Positions 19,321 to 27,592 of a stretch of DNA of 64,000 nucleotides are shown in pieces. The notes under the pieces were generated by a model. It was given only the letters and a program-made list of their open reading frames with translations, had not been told where the DNA came from and ran no database searches. Source of the stretch: Pandoraea pulmonicola (lineage in GTDB: Bacteria; Pseudomonadota; Gammaproteobacteria; Burkholderiales; Burkholderiaceae). Position 1 is the first letter of the stretch; each line of letters begins with the position of its first letter. Made by a program: the position numbers and the translations under genes. The stretch spans positions 2,728,001 through 2,792,000 of the forward strand of contig NZ_CP010310.2 in assembly GCF_000815105.2 (NCBI RefSeq), read 5' to 3'.

Positions 19321-21309
19321 ATGACCGCACAGACCTCTTCCTCACGTGCGGACCGCAATCTCGGTGGTCTGCGCGTGACCACGAAGCTCGCCGCGATCGT
19401 GGCTGTCCTGGCGTTGTTCGGTTTCCCGCTGGCCGTCGGCAATCCATACTACATCCACATGATCGAGACGATCATGATCTACGCGATCCTGCTCTTCGGG
19501 CTGGACATCGTCGTGGGCTACACCGGGCAAGTGTCGCTGGGCCACGCGGGCCTGTTCGGCATCGGCGCCTATGTGGCGGGCGTGTTCTTCGCGAAGCTCG
19601 GACTGACGCTGTGGCTGGCGCTGCCCGCGGCGATCCTGATCACCGCGGCGTTCGGCGCCGTGCTCGCGTTGCCCGCGCTGCGCGTGATCGGTCCGTATCT
19701 GGCCATGGTGACGCTGGCGTTCGGCACCATCATCCAGATTCTCATCAACGAGATGGATTTCCTCACGGCGGGCCCGTTGGGCATCAAGCTCACGAAGCCG
19801 CTCATCGGCGGGCACCCGATCGACGAAGTCGAATACTACTGGCTCGTCGCCGTGCTGCTGTTGCTGAGCATGCTCGTGGCGCATCGCATCCTGAAGTCGC
19901 ATCTCGGCCGCGCGTTCGAAGCGCTGCGCGATTCACCCGTGGCCTCCGACTGCATGGGCGTGTCGGTGTATCGCTACAAGGTCTATGCGTTCGTGATCAG
20001 CGCCGGCTTTGCCGGTCTGGCGGGCAGCCTCTATGCGTATTCCGAGCAGTACATCTCGCCGAACACGTACAACTTCGAGCTCACGATCCTGTTCCTGCTC
20101 GCCGTGATCATGGGCGGGCGCAAGACGCGCAGCGGCTCGCTGCTGGGCGCGGCCATCATCGTGCTGCTGCCGCAGTTGCTCGACGATATCGGCATTTTCC
20201 GAGTCGTCGCGACGGCGATTGCCGCCGTGACGACGGTCGTCGCCATCGCCGCGATCGCCAAGGGACGCACGACGCTTGCCAAGGCCGCCGTGCCGGTCGT
20301 CGGCACGATCGCGCTGGCGGTCGTCACATGGTGGCGCGACAGCATCACCGACTGGCGCCTGACGATCTTCGGCCTGATGATCCTGTTCGTGGTGTACTAC
20401 CTGCCCGACGGCATCGTCGGCTTCCTGCGCTCGCGCCTTCTGCATCGCCGTCGCACGTCGACCGTTTCGGCCACGCAGGTCGACGAGTCGAGCGCCGGGG
20501 ATGCGGACCCGGTGCTCGCCGCGGCGGCCAGCGGCCCCGAGGAATTGCTCAAGGTGCGTCAGTTGCTCATGCAGTTCGACGGCCTGAAGGCGCTCAATCA
20601 GGTCGATCTGACCGTCAAGCGCGGCACGATTCACGGGCTGATCGGCCCTAACGGCTCGGGCAAGAGCACGATGATGAACGTGCTGACGGGCATCTACGTG
20701 CCGACGGCGGGCAACATCGAGTTCGCCGGACAATCGCTCGCGGGACGGACGTCGTCGGATATCGCTCTCTCGGGTGTGGCGCGCACTTTCCAGAATGTGC
20801 AGCTCTTCGGTGAAATGACGGCGCTCGAGAACGTGCTCGTGGGCCTGCATCACACGTTCGACTCGACGCTGGTCGATGTCTCGCTGCGACTGCCGCGCTA
20901 CAAGCGCGAGGAAGATGGCGCTCGCGCGCGTGCGATGCGTCTGCTCGATTTCGTGGGGCTGGCAGCGCTTGCCGACGAGGAAGCACGCAACCTGCCGTAC
21001 GGCAAGCAGCGCCTGCTCGAAATCGCTCGCGCACTGGCGCTCGATCCGCGTCTGCTGCTGCTGGACGAACCGGCGGCCGGTCTCACCGCGCCCGATATCC
21101 GCGAACTGCTCGCGATCATTCGCAAGATCCGCGACCACGGCATCACGGTCATCCTGATCGAACACCACATGGACGTGGTGATGAGCACCTGCCAGACGGT
21201 GTCCGTGCTCGACTTCGGGCAGAAGATCGCCGAGGGGTTGCCGGCGCAGATCCAGGCCGATCCGAAGGTGATCGAAGCGTATCTGGGCGGCGCATCGACC
21301 GCGCACTGA
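19321..21309 (+). CDS. Fused Liv-type permease and ATPase (LivM-LivG fusion)
   Basis: A single 662-aa protein joining the second permease to the first ATPase. Residues 1-380 are membrane-spanning with the LivM signature GYTGQVSLGHAGLFGIGAYV. A charged linker (about 380-405) leads to a LivG ATPase with Walker A GPNGSGKST (about 442-450), the signature-like LPYGKQRLLEIARALA, and Walker B LLLLDEPAAGL. LivM and LivG are usually separate genes, and the sequence is in one frame with no stop between them. It would pair with LivH and LivF encoded on either side. Confidence 0.93.
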   Translation: MTAQTSSSRADRNLGGLRVTTKLAAIVAVLALFGFPLAVGNPYYIHMIETIMIYAILLFGLDIVVGYTGQVSLGHAGLFGIGAYVAGVFFAKLGLTLWLALPAAILITAAFGAVLALPALRVIGPYLAMVTLAFGTIIQILINEMDFLTAGPLGIKLTKPLIGGHPIDEVEYYWLVAVLLLLSMLVAHRILKSHLGRAFEALRDSPVASDCMGVSVYRYKVYAFVISAGFAGLAGSLYAYSEQYISPNTYNFELTILFLLAVIMGGRKTRSGSLLGAAIIVLLPQLLDDIGIFRVVATAIAAVTTVVAIAAIAKGRTTLAKAAVPVVGTIALAVVTWWRDSITDWRLTIFGLMILFVVYYLPDGIVGFLRSRLLHRRRTSTVSATQVDESSAGDADPVLAAAASGPEELLKVRQLLMQFDGLKALNQVDLTVKRGTIHGLIGPNGSGKSTMMNVLTGIYVPTAGNIEFAGQSLAGRTSSDIALSGVARTFQNVQLFGEMTALENVLVGLHHTFDSTLVDVSLRLPRYKREEDGARARAMRLLDFVGLAALADEEARNLPYGKQRLLEIARALALDPRLLLLDEPAAGLTAPDIRELLAIIRKIRDHGITVILIEHHMDVVMSTCQTVSVLDFGQKIAEGLPAQIQADPKVIEAYLGGASTAH

Positions 21310-21368
21310 CCGCGCGACGACAGGTGTGACCTGTCGTCGCGCAGCAACGACGGACAAACGGAACCACT

Positions 21369-22094
21369 ATGCTTTCCATTCGTAATCTGCAGGCCGGGTA
21401 CGGCAAGGTGCAGGTGCTGCACGGTATCGACATCGATGTGCCGAGCGGCCAGGTCGTCACGCTCATCGGTTCGAACGGGGCGGGCAAGACCACCACCATG
21501 CGCGCGGTGTCGGGCATGATCAAACCGACCTCGGGCGAAATCACGCTGGGCGAAAAGCGTATCGACGGACTCGATTCGCACCGCATTGCCAAGCTGGGGC
21601 TGGCGCATTCGCCCGAAGGCCGGCGTGTGTTCGCGACGATGTCGGTGACGGACAATCTGCGGCTCGGCGCTTTTCCGCGCCTGACCGGCAGTCGCCCGCG
21701 CGGCGACGTGGCCGCCGATCTGGATCGTGCGATGGATCTGTTCCCGCGCCTGAAGGAACGTCGCAATCAACTGGCCGGCACGCTCTCCGGCGGCGAGCAG
21801 CAGATGCTCGCCATGGCCCGCGCGGTCATGCTGCGCCCGGACATCGTGTTGCTCGACGAGCCGTCGATGGGCCTCGCGCCGATTCTCGTCGACGAAGTGT
21901 TCCGCATCATCGGCAATCTCAAGGCCGAGGGCGTGACGATGCTGCTGGTGGAGCAGTTCGCCGCGGCGGCGCTCGGCGTGGCGGACTACGGCTATGTGCT
22001 GGAGAACGGGCGCATTTCCGTGCATGGCCCGGCCGAGCGCCTGCGCAATGACGACGCCGTGCGTGCAGCGTATCTGGGCGGCGGCGGGCACTGA
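21369..22094 (+). CDS. livF: Liv-type ABC transporter ATPase
   Basis: The second ATPase of the importer, 241 aa. Walker A GSNGAGKTT lies near residue 35, the signature LSGGEQQMLAMARA near 139, and Walker B VLLDEPSMGL near 160. The tandem H-loop area ends with the usual LVEQF. It begins 60 bp after livMG and is followed by a strong stem-loop terminator, so it closes the operon. Confidence 0.95.
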   Translation: MLSIRNLQAGYGKVQVLHGIDIDVPSGQVVTLIGSNGAGKTTTMRAVSGMIKPTSGEITLGEKRIDGLDSHRIAKLGLAHSPEGRRVFATMSVTDNLRLGAFPRLTGSRPRGDVAADLDRAMDLFPRLKERRNQLAGTLSGGEQQMLAMARAVMLRPDIVLLDEPSMGLAPILVDEVFRIIGNLKAEGVTMLLVEQFAAAALGVADYGYVLENGRISVHGPAERLRNDDAVRAAYLGGGGH

Positions 22095-22152
22095 GGGTCG
22101 GCGCCGCATCGCTGGAACACCGCATTGCCGGAGCGTCAGTCTTGCATCGATA

Positions 22153-22182
22153 ACGAAGGGCAGCCGCGAGGCTGCCCTTCGT
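22153..22182. terminator. Bidirectional stem-loop terminator after livF
   Basis: Perfect 13-bp arms (ACGAAGGGCAGCC at 22153-22165 and its complement at 22170-22182) enclose a GCGA tetraloop. The element lies between livF and the convergent LysR gene and can serve both. Confidence 0.8.
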
Positions 22183-22224
22183 GTCTCACACGAACAATAA
22201 GGCAAACTGTGGACCCGACCGCCT

Positions 22225-23148
22225 CTACCTGACGGGCATGTTTCCCGGCGCCATCATCGCTGGAATCTGGGCCGCGAGCGCGTCGATGGCGACCCGGGTC
22301 TTGCAACGCAGGTGGCGCATCTGCGGCCATACCGCGTGGATTTGCTGAGCGCGCGTACTGCAGCTCTCCAGGACGGGAACCAGTTCTCCGCGTTGTACGT
22401 ATCCGGCAAGCAGCCAACTGGGGAGCCAGGCAAGGCCGTAGCCTTTGACGGCTGCGGCCGCGACGGCCTGAATGTCGTCCATGCTGATCTGTGAACGTAT
22501 CGCGGGCCGCCGGGCATGGCCGCCGGCAGGATGTGCATCCCAAGGCGCGGGGACGCACGGGTGGGACAAAGCTATCTCGGTGTGTCCGTCAAGCTCCTCG
22601 AGACTGCCTGGTATGCCGTGTTGTGCCAGATAGGCCGGAGACGCGCCAATGCTGACATGCTGGGTGCCGAGGCGCCGTGCGGCCAGCGTGCCGCTGTCGT
22701 GCAGCGTGCCGATACGGATGGCAAGATCGAAGCCTTCTTCGATCAAGTCCACGTACCGATCGCTGAATGACAGGTCGATATGCAGTTGCGGATGGACGCG
22801 CGTAAGCTCGAGCAGGACTGGCGCGACGCATAGATGCCCGAACGCTTCCGGCACGCTCACCCGCAGCCGGCCGCTTGGCTGCATGCGACCTTTTTCCAGA
22901 ACGACTTCCGCAGCGTCCAGTTCCATGAGTGCGCGCACGCAGCGCTCGTAGTATGCCTGTCCCTCCATCGTCAGTGCCTGGCTGCGCGTGTTGCGCTGAA
23001 GCAGCCGCGCACCCAGCCTCGCTTCCAAGCGGGCGATCGCCTTGCCGACCGCCGAGCGCGTCAGGCCGAGTCGCTCCGCCGCCGGCGCGAATCCGCCCGC
23101 TTCGACCACCTGCACGAACGTTGTGACGCCATCCAGCTTATCTTGCAT
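22225..23148 (-). CDS. LysR-family transcriptional regulator
   Basis: A 307-aa regulator. The winged HTH is at residues about 5-62 (FAPAAERLGLTRSAVGKAIA as core), and the periplasmic-binding-like effector domain spans about 88-295. The reading frame extends further upstream, but the Met of MQDKLDGVTTF fits the family start. It is transcribed away from an MFS exporter gene; the 132-bp gap holds a perfect palindrome, so the usual LysR arrangement of regulator and divergent target applies. It belongs to the CrgA/AaeR-like branch by overall look. Confidence 0.92.
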   Translation of the reverse strand: MQDKLDGVTTFVQVVEAGGFAPAAERLGLTRSAVGKAIARLEARLGARLLQRNTRSQALTMEGQAYYERCVRALMELDAAEVVLEKGRMQPSGRLRVSVPEAFGHLCVAPVLLELTRVHPQLHIDLSFSDRYVDLIEEGFDLAIRIGTLHDSGTLAARRLGTQHVSIGASPAYLAQHGIPGSLEELDGHTEIALSHPCVPAPWDAHPAGGHARRPAIRSQISMDDIQAVAAAAVKGYGLAWLPSWLLAGYVQRGELVPVLESCSTRAQQIHAVWPQMRHLRCKTRVAIDALAAQIPAMMAPGNMPVR

Positions 23149-23202
23149 GGTTGTCTCGGTTGGTTCCTGTGCGGAATATTGTATGGGAAGAAAACGCGTC
23201 AA

Positions 23203-23223
23203 TATGGGAAATTATTTCCCATA
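23203..23223. promoter_or_regulatory. 21-bp palindromic operator between LysR and MFS genes
   Basis: TATGGGAAAT-T-ATTTCCCATA is a perfect dyad with a one-base centre. It includes a T-N11-A core as preferred by LysR proteins. A half-copy, TATGGGAA, occurs at 23182-23189, one possible second contact site. Location is 58 bp from the MFS start and 55 bp from the LysR start. Confidence 0.65.
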
Positions 23224-23280
23224 AACTGGGCTTCGGTACGGGTCGCCAGACCTTTCTCAAAAAACTGGAGTGAAAAAACG

Positions 23281-24864
23281 ATGCAAGTGTGCGACATCGA
23301 GCAACCGCCTCAGCCGCAGACAGGCGGTCCATTTGCCACGCGCAACGCCATGGCGCTATTGGCCGTGTGCCTGGCCGCGCTGATGTTCGGACTGGAAATT
23401 TCCAGCGTGCCGGTGATATTGCCTACGTTGGAAGTGGCGCTACATGGCGATTTCGGCGACATGCAGTGGATCATGAACGCCTACACCATCGCCTGCGCCG
23501 CCGTCCTGATGGCCGCGGGAACGCTGGCGGACCGCTATGGCCGCAAGCGTATATTCCTCTGCACCATCGCACTGTTTGGCGTCGCTTCGCTGCTGTGTGG
23601 CCTCGCGTGGGATATGCCTGTTCTGATCGCCAGCCGCTTCCTGCAGGGTGCCAGCGGCGGCGCGATGCTCATTTGCCTGGTGGCGGTGCTCTCGCACCAG
23701 TTTCCCGCTGGCGCGGAACGCGCCAGGGCGTTCGGCATCTGGGGGATCGTTTTCGGCATCGGGCTCGGGTTCGGGCCGCTGATCGGGGGCCTGATCGTCG
23801 CGGTATCCAGCTGGCAGTGGGTTTTCTGGGCGCATGTCTTCATCGCGGCCCTGACGCTCGGCCTGGCGGTCGTTGGCGTGCGTGAATCGGTGGATCCGCA
23901 CGCAGGGCGACTGGATCTCGCAGGCATCGTCACCCTGTCGCTCGCAGTGCTGGGGCTGGTCTACTTCGTGACGCAGGGCCCCGAGATGGGATTCGGCAGC
24001 GTTCCCGCCCTGAGCGTCATCACGGCGAGTGCCGCCAGTTTCGTGCTGTTCCTCATCGTCGAAACACGCGCCGCGCACCCGATGTTCGACTTCTCCGTAT
24101 TCCGAGTGCGGAATTTCTCGGGCGCGTTGCTCGGTTCGGTGGGCATGAACTTCAGCTTCTGGCCGTTCATCGTCTACCTGCCCATCTACTTCCAGAGCGC
24201 ACTGGGCCAGGGGCCGGCGGCGGCAGGCGTATCGCTGCTGGCCTACACCTTGCCCACACTGGTGTTCCCGCCCATCGGCGAACGACTGGCGCTGCGTTAC
24301 CAACCCGGCATCGTCATTCCCGCGGGCCTGCTCACCATCGGTCTGGGATTCTTCTTGATGCTCATTGGCAGCCACGTCCAGCACGCGAGCTGGCTGACAG
24401 TGCTGCCGGGCTGCCTGCTGGCCGGTGCGGGGCTTGGCATTACCAATACCCCGGTGACGAACACCACGACGGGCTCGGTGTCCAGCGCGCGCGCCGGCAT
24501 GGCGTCCGGTATCGACATGAGTGCCCGCATGATCTCGCTGGCGATCAACATTGCCTTGATGGGATTCGTGCTGGTGCAAGGGGTGCTGCGACATCTGCAA
24601 ACGGCGCTGGACAAACCGTCCGACGCAGCGTCGTTGCGCGCACTGGCCAACAGCATTGCGTCCGGGAGCCTGTCGTCCACGGATCTTGGTGCGGGGGTGT
24701 CCATGTCCGCGGAGGCGCTGGCGGTGACGGGGCGCGCGGCGCTCGTGCACGGGTTCAGTGGGATCATGCTCTACAGCGGCATCGCTGTCTGCGTGCTCGC
24801 CGGTATCAGCTTCCTGATTTTCCCGGGCAGGCGGGCGAGGGCGCCGGCCGGTGCTTGCGATTGA
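23281..24864 (+). CDS. DHA2-type MFS multidrug/solute exporter (14 TM)
   Basis: A proton-driven inner-membrane exporter of 527 aa. It shows about 14 hydrophobic helices. The loop 2-3 motif is present as GTLADRYGRKRIFL, motif C-like glycines as GIGLGFGPLIGGLI in helix 5, and NAYTIACAAVLMAAG before them. The N-terminal 20 residues are polar. Control by the divergent LysR regulator is likely from the arrangement. The substrate cannot be read; relatives export dyes, bile salts or quaternary amines. Confidence 0.9.
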   Translation: MQVCDIEQPPQPQTGGPFATRNAMALLAVCLAALMFGLEISSVPVILPTLEVALHGDFGDMQWIMNAYTIACAAVLMAAGTLADRYGRKRIFLCTIALFGVASLLCGLAWDMPVLIASRFLQGASGGAMLICLVAVLSHQFPAGAERARAFGIWGIVFGIGLGFGPLIGGLIVAVSSWQWVFWAHVFIAALTLGLAVVGVRESVDPHAGRLDLAGIVTLSLAVLGLVYFVTQGPEMGFGSVPALSVITASAASFVLFLIVETRAAHPMFDFSVFRVRNFSGALLGSVGMNFSFWPFIVYLPIYFQSALGQGPAAAGVSLLAYTLPTLVFPPIGERLALRYQPGIVIPAGLLTIGLGFFLMLIGSHVQHASWLTVLPGCLLAGAGLGITNTPVTNTTTGSVSSARAGMASGIDMSARMISLAINIALMGFVLVQGVLRHLQTALDKPSDAASLRALANSIASGSLSSTDLGAGVSMSAEALAVTGRAALVHGFSGIMLYSGIAVCVLAGISFLIFPGRRARAPAGACD

Positions 24865-24919
24865 CGGTGGGGAGTCGTCGACGGCGACAGGCATGTCGCC
24901 GTCGACGGACAGATCGCGC

Positions 24920-26032
24920 TTACCGCTGGAAGCTGGTGGCCGTCATGATCGCCTCACGCGTTTCCCGGGTAAGGACGTCGACCAGTTCCGCGGCAGGCAA
25001 TGCGCGCGCAAGCGGCGCCGCCTGACCGGCCCATTGAGCAGCGTAATCGCTGCTGCCCTTTGCCTTGGCTGCGGCGTTGAGCGACTTGCCGGCGTCGTAC
25101 GTGATCGGGTAGTCGGGAATGGCCGGGCGGTCGGGCGCCTGTTCGAGCGCCCAGAAGCGATTGGCCAGCCCGCGCGCCGGCCGTCCGGAGATTGCGCGAA
25201 TGAGAGCGGTGCGTGGCGGCTCGCCGCTGGTCAGCGACGCGCGATAAGCCGCATCGGCGCCGGACTCGGGGCAAGGCACGAAGGCTGTACCCATTTGCGC
25301 TGCCTGTGCACCGAGTGCGAGCACGGCTGCCACACCGGCGCCGTCCATGATGCCGCCGGAGGCGATGATCGGCAGCGAGGTGCGCGCGGCCAGCCGGCGC
25401 ACGAGTGCCAGGGTGCCCAACTGTTCATCCTCGCTCGGCTGACGATCGCCTTCATCGTTGAAGCGTCCGCGATGGCCACCGGCCTCCCAGCCTTGCGCGA
25501 CGATGGCATCGATGCCCGCGGCTTCGATGGCCGCCGCCTCGTCCTCGTTCGTTGCCGAGGCGAACAGCAGGATGCCGGCGGCATGCAGCGCGTCGATCCA
25601 CGCCTGCGACGGCAGGCCGAAATGGAAGCTCACGACGGCCGGACGCTCCTCGAGAAACATCTCGTACATCGCCACGTCTTCGACGAAGCTCAGATAGATC
25701 TCGCGCAACGCGGCGGGTGGCTTGGCGCCGAAGCCGGCAAACTCGGGCGCGAGGTAGTCGAGCCAGGCGGCCTCACGCGCGGCGTCGGCCCGCGCCGGGA
25801 CATGCGTGAATACGTTCACGTTGAAGGGGCGGCTCGTGAGGGCGCGCGTCTGCCGAATGACATCGCGCGCTGCCGTGGCGTCCATGTTGCCGACGGCGAG
25901 TGAGCCGAGGCCGCCCGCATTGGATACGGCCGCGACAAGCGTCGGTGTCGACGCCACGGCCATCGGCGCCTGAATGATCGGCGTGGACATGCCCAGGCGC
26001 CGGGTCAGACGTTGGGGTTGTGAAGTTGTCAT
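24920..26032 (-). CDS. Nitronate monooxygenase-type FMN oxidoreductase (paralogue 1)
   Basis: A 370-aa TIM-barrel flavoprotein predicted to oxidise nitronates such as propionate 3-nitronate with FMN and O2. Landmarks are TPIIQAPMA (about residue 17), [10 protein letters not shown], the [11 protein letters not shown] loop that carries the presumed catalytic His, and the FMN phosphate loop [11 protein letters not shown]. It follows a very similar gene with 12 bp between them, so the two are co-transcribed duplicates. They differ mostly in the N-terminal region. Confidence 0.88.
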   Translation of the reverse strand: MTTSQPQRLTRRLGMSTPIIQAPMAVASTPTLVAAVSNAGGLGSLAVGNMDATAARDVIRQTRALTSRPFNVNVFTHVPARADAAREAAWLDYLAPEFAGFGAKPPAALREIYLSFVEDVAMYEMFLEERPAVVSFHFGLPSQAWIDALHAAGILLFASATNEDEAAAIEAAGIDAIVAQGWEAGGHRGRFNDEGDRQPSEDEQLGTLALVRRLAARTSLPIIASGGIMDGAGVAAVLALGAQAAQMGTAFVPCPESGADAAYRASLTSGEPPRTALIRAISGRPARGLANRFWALEQAPDRPAIPDYPITYDAGKSLNAAAKAKGSSDYAAQWAGQAAPLARALPAAELVDVLTRETREAIMTATSFQR

Positions 26033-26044
26033 GATGGCGTCCGA

Positions 26045-27178
26045 TCAGAAGGTGTCGGCAAGCTCGCGTAGCGCGTCGAATGTCTCGTGCAACTCGGTAC
26101 GCAGCACACCGACGAGTTCGGCTGCGGGCATGGCGCGGGCAAGCGGTGCGGCCTGCCCGGCCCACTGTGCGGCGTAGTCGCTGTTGCCCTGGGCCTTGGC
26201 GGCGGCGTGGATCGCCTTGCCGGCGTCGTAGGTGACGGGATAGGCCGGCAGCGCGGGGCGGTCGGTTGCCTGTTCCAGCGCGTAGAGTCGGTTCACAAAG
26301 CCGCGCGCGGGGCGTCCGGAGATCGCGCGGACGAGCGCAGTGCGCGGCGGCTGCGCACTGGTCAGGCGCTCACGATATGCGGCGTCCGCCGACGATTCGG
26401 GACAGGCGACGAACGCCGTGCCAAGTTGCGCCGCCTGGGCGCCGAGCGCGAGTGCCGCCGCGATCCCGGCGCCGTCCATGATGCCGCCGGCCGCGATCAC
26501 GGGCACCGACGTATGCGCGACGATCAGCCGGACGAGCGCCAGGGTGCCGAGTTGTTCGTCGTCGGTCGGCACACCGTCGCCGAGGTCTTCGAAGCGGCCG
26601 CGATGGCCGCCGGCTTCGTAGCCTTGCGCAACGATGGCGTCCACGCCGGCCGCTTCGACGGCCCTGGCTTCGGCAAGATTCGTCGCCGTGGCGAACAGCG
26701 TAATGCCGGCGGCGTGCAGGGCGTCGATCTTCTCCTGCGACGGCAGCCCGAAATGGAAGCTCACCACGGCCGGACGCTCCTCCAGCAGCATCGCGAACAT
26801 CACGTCATCGACCACGAAGCTCTTGTAGATTTCGCTGAGCGTGGAGGGCGGAGTCGCGCCGAAGCGCGCGAATTCGGGCGCGAGGTAAGCGAGCCAGGCG
26901 GCATCGCGCGACGCGTCGAGCTTGGCCGGCGCGTGGCAGAACACGTTGACGTTGAACGGCTTGCGCGTGAGCGCGCGGGTGTCGTGGATGGCTTGGCGCG
27001 CCGCTTCGGGGCCCATGGCCGCCACGCCGATCGAGCCGAGGCCGCCGGCATTGGAGACGGCGGCCGCCAGCGCGGGCGTCGACGTGCCGGCCATCGGGGC
27101 CTGGATGATGGGGGTGAGCAGGCCGAAACGTTCGATGAGGGCGCGACTGCGCGATTGGGTGGCGAGGGGGCTAGGCAT
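26045..27178 (-). CDS. Nitronate monooxygenase-type FMN oxidoreductase (paralogue 2)
   Basis: A 377-aa relative of the next gene on this strand, with the same landmarks: [22 protein letters not shown] and [10 protein letters not shown]. The frame runs back to a GTG at 27256, but the ATG of MPSPLATQ (27178) gives an N-terminus similar in length to the paralogue; ATG 27226 is another option. It is first in the two-gene unit. Together they look like a detoxification pair for nitroalkane or nitronate compounds, from family knowledge only. Confidence 0.85.
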   Translation of the reverse strand: MPSPLATQSRSRALIERFGLLTPIIQAPMAGTSTPALAAAVSNAGGLGSIGVAAMGPEAARQAIHDTRALTRKPFNVNVFCHAPAKLDASRDAAWLAYLAPEFARFGATPPSTLSEIYKSFVVDDVMFAMLLEERPAVVSFHFGLPSQEKIDALHAAGITLFATATNLAEARAVEAAGVDAIVAQGYEAGGHRGRFEDLGDGVPTDDEQLGTLALVRLIVAHTSVPVIAAGGIMDGAGIAAALALGAQAAQLGTAFVACPESSADAAYRERLTSAQPPRTALVRAISGRPARGFVNRLYALEQATDRPALPAYPVTYDAGKAIHAAAKAQGNSDYAAQWAGQAAPLARAMPAAELVGVLRTELHETFDALRELADTF

Positions 27179-27247
27179 GACGATCTGCACCTTGGAGTGT
27201 TCGGGGAGGGGAACAGCGGCAGTCATAACAGGAGGAATGTTCACTAT

Positions 27248-27319
27248 GACATACACGCTATGCGTTAAAAGATACCATTAATATGCATCTTTTTGCAGAC
27301 CACTCTCGAAATCGACAGG
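27248..27319. repeat. Left copy of a ~72-bp imperfect direct repeat
   Basis: Matches 29004-29074 in the same orientation at roughly three quarters identity, including the exact blocks ATTAATATG and GAAATCGACAGG. The two copies border a decayed recombinase gene and the 411-aa repeat-protein gene. They may be old attachment sites or footprints of a duplication. Confidence 0.55.
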
Positions 27320-27335
27320 GGGGAGGATCTCGCTG

Positions 27336-27403
27336 ATCCGGCCGTCCGCGAACACTGCATGCTTCCCCGACATGCGCACCGCGCCGCCCGCGACGAAAGA
27401 TGG
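27336..27403 (-). pseudogene. C-terminal remnant of a tyrosine recombinase gene
   Basis: Two blocks match the intact recombinase gene nearby. 27336-27361 matches 30197-30221 (the last codons of the protein), and 27363-27403 matches 30422-30462 with 5 mismatches in 41. About 200 bp between these blocks in the intact gene are missing here. The order and orientation agree with the intact gene, so this is the 3' end of a broken copy. The 5' end lies at 28894-29003. Confidence 0.7.
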
Positions 27404-27592
27404 TCAGATCGTATCGACAAGCGGGATTTCTGGATGATCAAAAAGACAAAGTCCGAGAAGTGGGCAAGTGATAAGGTACCCGCCTTGAGACTGGGCACTT
27501 CCCCGCGGTGCTCCCCATAGGCATGGTTCTTGTCCGGCAAAACACTATTTGCTCGTTAGCGCCTTACCGCTCGTACACAACAACGAATCGTC

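Noticed and set aside
16925..19447. Minus-strand frame of 840 codons across livK-livH
   Set aside because: Shadow of two well-supported genes; no domain pattern.
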